Source: Micropterix aruncella (taxonomy: Eukaryota; Arthropoda; Insecta; Lepidoptera; Micropterigidae). From it: DNA of 64,000 nucleotides. Each line of letters opens with the position of its first letter. The first letter of the stretch is position 1. The notes under the pieces were generated by a model that worked only from the letters and a program-made list of their open reading frames with translations, was not told the origin of the DNA and did no database searches. Positions 57,632 to 64,000 of this stretch are shown here, in pieces. The stretch covers positions 3,207,595-3,271,594 of the forward strand of contig OX155978.1 in NCBI GenBank assembly GCA_944548615.1, written 5' to 3'. The translations under genes were made by a program, and so were the position numbers.

Positions 57632-59640
57632 ACGTTCTTCTTCTTCTTAAAGTGCCTTCTCTTATCGGAGGTCGGCGGATATTATGGCCACTTAGGCCCG
57701 TTATGTTGCATAGAGGAACAACTCGGTGGTGCTTGAGTTGAACCATTGAGCCTGGTTTTGTAGCCAGTGGGTTCTTCTTCGGCCTTCTGTCTTCCCTTGC
57801 AGGATTAATTGGAGAAGGTGGTATTTGTTATCTCGCATTATGTGGTGCATGTATTGTAACTTCCTTCTCTTTATGGTCTTCAATAATTCCAATCCTTGGT
57901 GCATTCTTTGCTGCGCCGTCTCATTTCTAACTCTATCCGTCCAAGATATTTTAAGTATTCTCCTATTAATTCACATTTCGATATATTGTGACCTTTTACA
58001 TAGTCTGGGTTATTGTCCACGCTTCGACTCCATACAGGGGGACTGAAAATATGTCACACCGCACCAGGCGGCATCTAGTGGAATGTTTGAGACTACAGTT
58101 GCAAATAGGTGGGTCATTTTGATAAACGCAACTCTGGCTTGTTCGATGCGACATGTGACTTCCACACTTCTTAGTCTTCTTAATCGTTCACAATACAGCT
58201 AAGGTATTTATATTGGCGATCCCTCTCCAGAGGTTGGTTCTTGACGTGGAGGGTGGCAGTTGATGGTGTACGTCCGACAACCATAAACTTGGTCTTCTTT
58301 GTTTTTATATTCAGACCATTTTGTGCACTGATCAACTCAACCAGATTAAGCAGACTTTGTTGTACTTCGATAGAGCTGGCAAGGAGAATAGTATTTATTT
58401 TATTTTATTTTATTTTATTCGGCGTATCGAATGTTGTTGAGGGGTCTCCCATTTACAACGATTCCTTCAGTTGCGTGTTCAAGGGATTCTGAGAAGTTAT
58501 CTTCAGTGTATACATTGAACAGCATATTGAGTTGTCAACCACAACGGGCGAACCCGTCACCGCAGGACGTTTTAACAATTGTTCGTTCTATCGACCGTGC
58601 AGTGAGCGTAGAAGACTTGGGACATAACAAATCCGACGTCTAGCTACGCCACAACCCGTGAGAGTCCAACGCCTTACCGCGAGTGAGCCAGGAATAAACC
58701 CGGCGGGCTCGAGATACTCGCGCCCTCACTACCAATTGTGACCAAATTTCTCCGGTCTCTCGATTGGTTCCGAGTTCGAGGTCGCTTGCGCGGTCCTCTC
58801 CCTTACGAAGCGGTGAAACGGAGTGCACCGAATCTGTCGCGGACCAAGGCGTCCTTTGCCCGACTCTGAACCGGGATCGGATGGCCAATGGTCATTTCAA
58901 GAGCAGTCGCCGTAAGGTAGACAACTGCCCCCGCTCTATAGGAAACAATACAGTTCCCAGACTCCCCCGATTGTTAGTCGGAGAGCACAATCGATTGGCT
59001 TGCGCCGCTCGGTGCGCAGACCGTCCAGGAGCGCCAGAGGATTGTTCCCAGGGGAGACTGGTTGACCCAGTGTCCTACCCAGGCTCGCACCCCATGCGTG
59101 GAGGCCATCGGATGGGTGTTGACCCGTGAGTGTGACCGACCCTGAAACAGAATGGGTCTTCGTGGCCAACTCAGCAAGGGCCCATTAGCTCCCGAACAGC
59201 AATGGCGACAATATACATCCCTGCTGCACTCGTCTTAAAATCTCCACATATGTAAGTTCGCGTTCTACACGTACGTTTGCTGTATGCTGCCAGTAAAGTT
59301 TTTTTTTATTATTAACGCAACTTTTGAATCGAGACCTACTTTTTCTAAGATCTGAATAATCTTGTCCTGTTTTAGGCCTTCTCGTAATCGATAAAACGGA
59401 CGTATGCGGATTGATCCATGTGCCAGCATCTTTGCATTAGCACTTGGTAGGCAAATAGTGCGTCTCGTGTACTATAGCCATTCCGGAATTCAAATTGTGT
59501 CTCTGGTTTATTGTCTTCACATTTGCAGTATATCGTTTTATGAATAACCCTCAGAAAGATTTTCAGGACGTGACTCATAAAGGATACGGTATTTAATTTC
59601 TTGTTGAACATGAAGAACTCTGAACTCCAACCTAAACGAC
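57632..59640 (-). pseudogene. RTE-like LINE, broken, with nested R630
   Basis: Minus strand: RT start in the frame 59372-59611 (MSHVLKIFLRVIHKTIYCK, FEFRNGYSTRDALFAYQVLM, FIDYEKA with the catalytic Asp). Then LTYVEILRRVQQGCILSP is read near 59210-59260. The gene is cut there by R630 (58526-59193) and resumes with FNVYTEDNFSESLEH and GRPLNNIRYA. At the YADD box a (TAAAA)n run (58391-58420) replaces the catalytic Asp codons. Further on come NGLNIKTKKTKFMVVGRTPS and the C-terminal LLKTIKRRKLQYMHHIMRD (57701-57904). The 3' UTR ends near 57632 with AAGAAGAAGAA. Confidence 0.85.
58526..59193 (-). mobile_element. R630 element inserted in the RTE-like LINE
   Basis: A full-length minus-strand copy. 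GAACAGCA occurs on both sides (58517-58524 and 59194-59201). Removing the element and one duplicate makes the LINE RT frame continuous through the CILSP region, proving insertion at this point. Confidence 0.9.
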
Positions 59641-60079
59641 AGTTACAAACTCTCTTGTACGTGTAACCCTCTCCTTAAAATGTTCTCAAAGACGTAAGTC
59701 AACATGCAGTGCACGGTGGATTTTCAAAATTCACGCGCGCCGAACACGCCGTCTAACTACCGTTATAATCTGCGAAGTAACAGCAGCAGTTTGTCGCCTA
59801 CCCGCAGATTATGATTGGCAGTACTTCAGTCTATCAGTTTTTACAAGGGGATACATGTCAAAATTCTTATTTTTCTGAGTTGGGACTATACCACGGAAGA
59901 AGTTCGATATACTGTTTCTATTGAGCAGTAAAACCAAGCACACTAACTTTAGCCGTAAAACGGGTGTTTTCTTATAACTCATCGTAATAACTCAGATTAC
60001 AATCTGCGGTCATAATCTATTATGCAGTAGCTGAATTTCAAAAGGGCAAAATGACACCATAGAATATTTTGGAAGCATA

Positions 60080-60785
60080 AATCGTTTCTTTTAATTAATT
60101 TATAAAATAAGCCAGTTGGTCTGAATACGTACTCTTGGTATAGACTGCCCTTCCTTTTGAATGACTTCCATAGCTTTTAACCCCTCGAGCCTCAGAGGGA
60201 TCGATTGGACTCAAACGTAAAAGCACAGTTGCGCCTCTTTGGGATTGATTAGACTCTAAAGTTAGTATTCTAAAGTTCTAATATGCAACAATTCTAAAGT
60301 GCAACAACGGTTTGAGAGAAATTAATATTTTGGTCGGCCGCCATAATAAATCTAAAATTTCCACAATTATACATAGTCTTTCAAAGACATGCGCTTGCGA
60401 AATCTCGCGGCTCGAGGGGTTAAACGTCTCGAAACGGTTGAGGGATGAACATTAAGCACTTCCCTTATCTTTTCCAGCGTCAGACTCGAATCTTCATGGA
60501 GTATGGACTCCAATTCGGCTTCTTCAAATTTTTGCTCCTGGCTTGGGCGCTCTTTGTCTTGCACGTCAAAATCACCAATTTTGAATTGAAGTCTCAACAG
60601 TCCATTCTGTTGAAGTAAATTCCCCGTAAACCTCCAGCAGCAGTTAATGACATTCTGCGGCAGTTTTCGATGAAAGCAGAAAAGCATTTTCCGTAAATGA
60701 CGTTTTGTCGGCTCAAATTTTGACGTCTTCGAAGCTAACAAAATTACCGTTGTTGACACAGACTGATCATTGAAACCTAATTATA
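60080..60785 (-). pseudogene. mariner transposase N-terminal remnant
   Basis: The minus frame 60367-60759 contains LRKMLFCFHRKLPQNVINCC, LLRLQFKIGDFDVQDKERPS, QKFEEAELESILHEDSSLTL and EKIREVLNVHPSTVSRRLT. These are the HTH DNA-binding region and GDFDV.DK.R linker of mariner transposases. The frame is cut at 60423 by a small element. Beyond it (below 60177) the sequence reads KAMEVIQKEG, as expected next in mariner. The catalytic DD(34)D domain is absent. Terminal repeats could not be fixed. Confidence 0.8.
60181..60419. mobile_element. piggyBac-type MITE, TTAA target, inside mariner
   Basis: CCCCTCGAGCC (60181) and GGCTCGAGGGG (60409-60419) are perfect 11-bp inverted ends bounded by TTAA at 60177-60180 and 60420-60423. 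239 bp, non-coding. Ignoring it reconnects the mariner HTH region in frame. Confidence 0.85.
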
Positions 60786-61684
60786 ACGCTTTGACATGAA
60801 GTATTTTGCCATTTGGTAAATGACTAGAAATATTTTAATTTTAATTTTAATCGGTAAAAAAATTGTTATTTAATTTATAATTCTTTAAATTTGAATTACT
60901 TCACATGCTATTAATTTTATTATTTTGGTTTTTCTTTATTTTATGGTTTTTAAATGATTTTTTTTTTATACTACATTTTTTTTTCTCTCTTGAATTTGAC
61001 TCGGTATCCATAAGGAGATTTAATAAAAGTGTAAATATTTTTTTGACTGACTGAATTTGATACTGTCTTAATTTGTTTTGAATTTTTCGTTTTGTAATTG
61101 CTCAAACTGTTTTTTAATTTTATTTTGATTATCTTGCATATAGGTTTCTACAATCTGTAAAGATTTTTTGAAATAAAGTGAACTATGTACCTACTATAAA
61201 CTATAACTTACGGTATTTCTTAGGAAATCGAACTATGAAGGTACCCTCACAATTGCGTGGTTACCTTTTCTAGATTTTCGGTACCATTTCAGAAAAAAGA
61301 TAACAAAAGTCTTTTTTTATTTGGGATATCTCAGGTTTGAAAGGGATGTCTATATCCTGAACGTTAAGAGACTGCAAATATACATTTTTTTTTCGATTTT
61401 AAGAGCTCCAGTAGGAAGTATCGAAATAATCCAATTTCCTTTTACCATTTAAGAAGAATCGATTTGGATGGCGTTGAACAGAATTTAAAATGTAGTATTT
61501 CAGCTGTGAAACAGAAGCTCTTTTGACTGTCAGACGGTGTATGCAATAAAAAGGCAATCTCTTTGTAGCCGGCCGATCACCCATGTTATTTGTATAGGGA
61601 GGGAGAATCGGTAAAATGCATCGATATATCGGAACCAACCACACTCACTCAATTCTGTGACACGAGCTCGATGCGGATGAGAAA
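60786..61684. other. Unassigned AT-rich sequence
   Basis: No element or gene recognised. There are long A/T runs at 60830-61170. Confidence 0.45.
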
Positions 61685-62624
61685 TCTATACTAATATTAT
61701 AGAGAAGTAATTTTGTAAGTTTGTAAGTTTGTATGTTTGTAAGTTTGTATGTAGGGGGTAATCTCCGAAACTACTCATCTGATTTTAAAAATACTTTTTC
61801 TATAATTCACTAATGAAAACTCCAATATCGACGAGTGCTATAGGCTATATTTTAATGTGATGGATATTGTTGTTCAATATGAAAACGCGATATTTGTAAA
61901 TTGAGTCGGAAAGAAATGAGCTATTGAGTTGCTTTATCGTCGTGCGCTGACGAAACGGTTTGATATACAGGTCACGCGATAAGAGCTGGCACGTTCACAG
62001 TACTCACACTAATGCAATGTCACTATACAGTGTGTAAGCTTGACCGCGAGCGAGAGAGACGGAAAGACTTTTTATGATGCGCATCAAGTGAAAGTCACGT
62101 CGCGCGTCACGACATTGCATTAGTGTGAGTACTGTGAACGTGCCAGCTCTTATCGCGTGACCTGTATGTGAAAACAATATATGACAAAACATCGGACTTT
62201 AAGGGAACTATAAAAAAGTCGACGACAGCATATAGCTACCTTTTATATTTAAGCTACAATAACTACTTTTATGCCTCAAAAAAAAATAAGTTAGCAGTAT
62301 TTGGTTGAAGACATTAGCAATAGATTAAAAATCTTTATCAAAATAAATTAATCCATTATCACGAGCGTTAAATATATATATAATTATCCGTATACTGTTA
62401 ATGTTTAGGTGGTGTAGTTATAGAGATATCATTAAATTAGTAACGGGTGTCGAGGAACAAAACGCGTAGGTACGTCTACGATATAGGTAGCATGCATCTG
62501 AGATATAGGGACGTCTTGCACTATATATCTAAAGGTAGCGTCCAAAAAGGCAAACAAACGCCACCCTACTTAAATTAACAAACCGATTCGCGACTTTACG
62601 CTAAGCGAAGCCGCTGGCAACAGA
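61685..62624 (+). mobile_element. Non-autonomous Helitron, copy 2
   Basis: Starts TCTATACTAATATTATAGAG after an A and ends AAGCCGCTGGCAACAG. It matches 56583-57326 except for a 197-bp insertion at 61968-62164. No ORF. Confidence 0.8.
61968..62164. mobile_element. MITE with perfect 54-bp TIRs, TA target
   Basis: CAGGTCACGCGATAAGAGCT begins both ends, and the inverted repeats are identical over 54 bp. TA flanks the element (61966-61967, 62165-62166). The Helitron copy at 56583-57326 lacks it, giving the empty site (GTTTGATATGAGTGACAAC). The TA duplication suits the Tc1/mariner superfamily. Confidence 0.9.
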
Positions 62625-62918
62625 TAAAAATAAACCGTTTCAGCTCAGCAGATGCAAAGGTAATACTGAAAGGCATGTGTTTGCATTCCAATATACCTAA
62701 TTTAAAAAAGTGCAGTATTTTGTGACGAGCGCCTTCCCGACTCACACGCGAACCTTTTACTTTTCACATTTCTCTAGGTGTAACATAAATTATGGTGCCA
62801 ATTCGTTATTTCTACATGCCATACGATGTAGGCTTTAACGATATTTACTTTTTAGACTACGGCATCAGTTGGGACTTTGTTAATTAAGGAGATCCATAAG
62901 AAAAAATGAATATCAAAT
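62625..62918. other. Unassigned sequence
   Basis: Nothing recognised. Confidence 0.4.
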
Positions 62919-63395
62919 CAACTAGAGCTGTCAACTGCAACGGGCGAACCCGTCACCTCATGAAATTTTAACGAAATTTATCGTTCTGTCTCCCATGACG
63001 TTCGCGCAAAAGACTTATGACGAAAAACAATCCACAGTCTAGCTACGTCACCTGCCCGTCAGAGGCCAGCGCCTGACGCCGAGGCACCGGGAAAGGTACC
63101 CAGCGGGCAGATTTGCCTCGTGACTACCAGTTTGAAATAAACCTTCTCTATCTCTATCTCCGTCTGGAATAATCCTTCAGGATACCTCCTACCTCCTGAC
63201 TGGTTACAGGATCAAGGTCGCTTGCGCAGACCTCTCCCTTATGCATCGGTGATACGGTGTCAACCGAATCTATCGCTGACCACGGCGGATTAGGGTAGCC
63301 GATGGTCGTTTCAAGAGCAGTCGCAGTAGGGTCAAAAACTACCCCCGCTCTATAGGAAACAGTACTGTTTTCAGACTTCCCCGACTGTTAGTCAT
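62919..63395 (-). repeat. R630 copy lacking its 5' part
   Basis: Starts ACTAGAGCTGTCAACTGCAA and ends after CCGACTGTTAGTC, so the 5' third of the element (in R630 orientation) is missing. This resembles the 5' truncation of target-primed retroelements. Confidence 0.8.
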
Positions 63396-63534
63396 AGTAT
63401 ATAGTACATATCGTGCTAATAATCAATCAGAATTATTTGACAATTGTAAAATTTTATCATCATTAGTATTTTTAAACATTTTTATAACTTTTTATTACTG
63501 TCTTTAATTATAAATTATAGAAAGTAGTAATAGT

Positions 63535-63640
63535 AATGATAATAATAGTCAATTGCCAATAGTCGGAATAAACAAATCACAATTAACTTAATAGTCAGTA
63601 ATAGAAAGAATAAAGATAGTCAAATATTGTCAAAAACGAT
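63535..63640 (-). repeat. Dispersed AT-rich repeat
   Basis: Inverse relative of 25495-25640. The rest of the window to 64000 shows no recognisable gene. Confidence 0.45.
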
Positions 63641-64000
63641 ATTGTCAAATCCCTAATGCTATAAATTGTGGTTTTAATTATATTAATCTGTTTCTTTATT
63701 CGGACAATAAATATATTTCTATATCTATTTCTGCTTGTGAAGCAATATTGAAATTAAAATTTTTGTGTCCAGAATGCAGACAAAATAAATATTTTTTATT
63801 TGCGATCTGGACGCAACACCTTGTCTAGGAAGATTATGATTAAATTGTGTTATAACCGTGTCTAAATTGAATTATCGATATAAGCGTCATAACGATTCTC
63901 GCACCGCTCCATCATTTGACCGACAATTTAATCAAACACCATGCTGCAAACATCCTCCCCTCGGATACCGCCTCTCCCTTTTCTAGAGGGAGGTGGGGCC

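Overview
The window is a stretch of eukaryotic, probably insect, repeat-rich DNA. I found no convincing single-copy host gene. Almost everything recognisable is a transposable element, a broken piece of one, or a satellite or microsatellite. An arthropod source is suggested by the mixture of Jockey/CR1/L2-like, RTE-like, RNase H-bearing and restriction-like-endonuclease LINEs, a Penelope-like element (PLE), piggyBac and mariner elements, and Helitrons. Lepidoptera is possible: two Helitrons begin TCTATACTAATATTATA and end near GCCGCGGGCAACAG, and TACC-type repeats occur. The sequence alone does not settle this.

Layout. 0-5 kb: a LINE tail, then a satellite-like family with four identical 623-bp units (1848-4363) bounded by long (TA)n. 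4.5-6.7 kb: three LINE remnants. 8.4-10.4 kb: two inverted copies of the 623-bp family between 290-bp (TA)n blocks, one carrying a 332-bp insertion with an 8-bp target duplication. 10.9-17.1 kb: a nearly full-length but broken LINE (ORF1, then endonuclease, RT and RNase H). 18.6-20.6 kb: a decayed DNA transposon with a transposase-like gene of the SDGC..QNRN type. 21-28.6 kb, and again near 35, 46-47, 56, 59 and 63 kb: many copies of one ~630-bp dispersed repeat, called R630 here, with 8-12 bp target duplications. 28.7-31 kb: a PLE with a GIY-YIG endonuclease. 31-34 kb: LINE remnants and a 1.1-kb Helitron. 36-41 kb: MITEs and LINE remnants. 42.9-44.7 kb: a piggyBac element with TTAA sites and perfect 13-bp terminal repeats. 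45-50 kb: terminal-repeat elements and minisatellites. 51-55 kb: an R2-superfamily-type LINE and a CR1-like LINE. 55.6-62.6 kb: two Helitrons, an RTE-like LINE interrupted by R630, and a mariner interrupted by a piggyBac-type MITE.

Nothing here looks like an operon or a cooperating gene set. The order of events can be read from nesting: several insertions are proved by target duplications or by comparison with an empty site in another copy. The least explained signals are the 623-bp family, which contains a nested stem supported by a compensatory change, and R630, which moves with long target duplications but has no poly(A) tail and no coding capacity.
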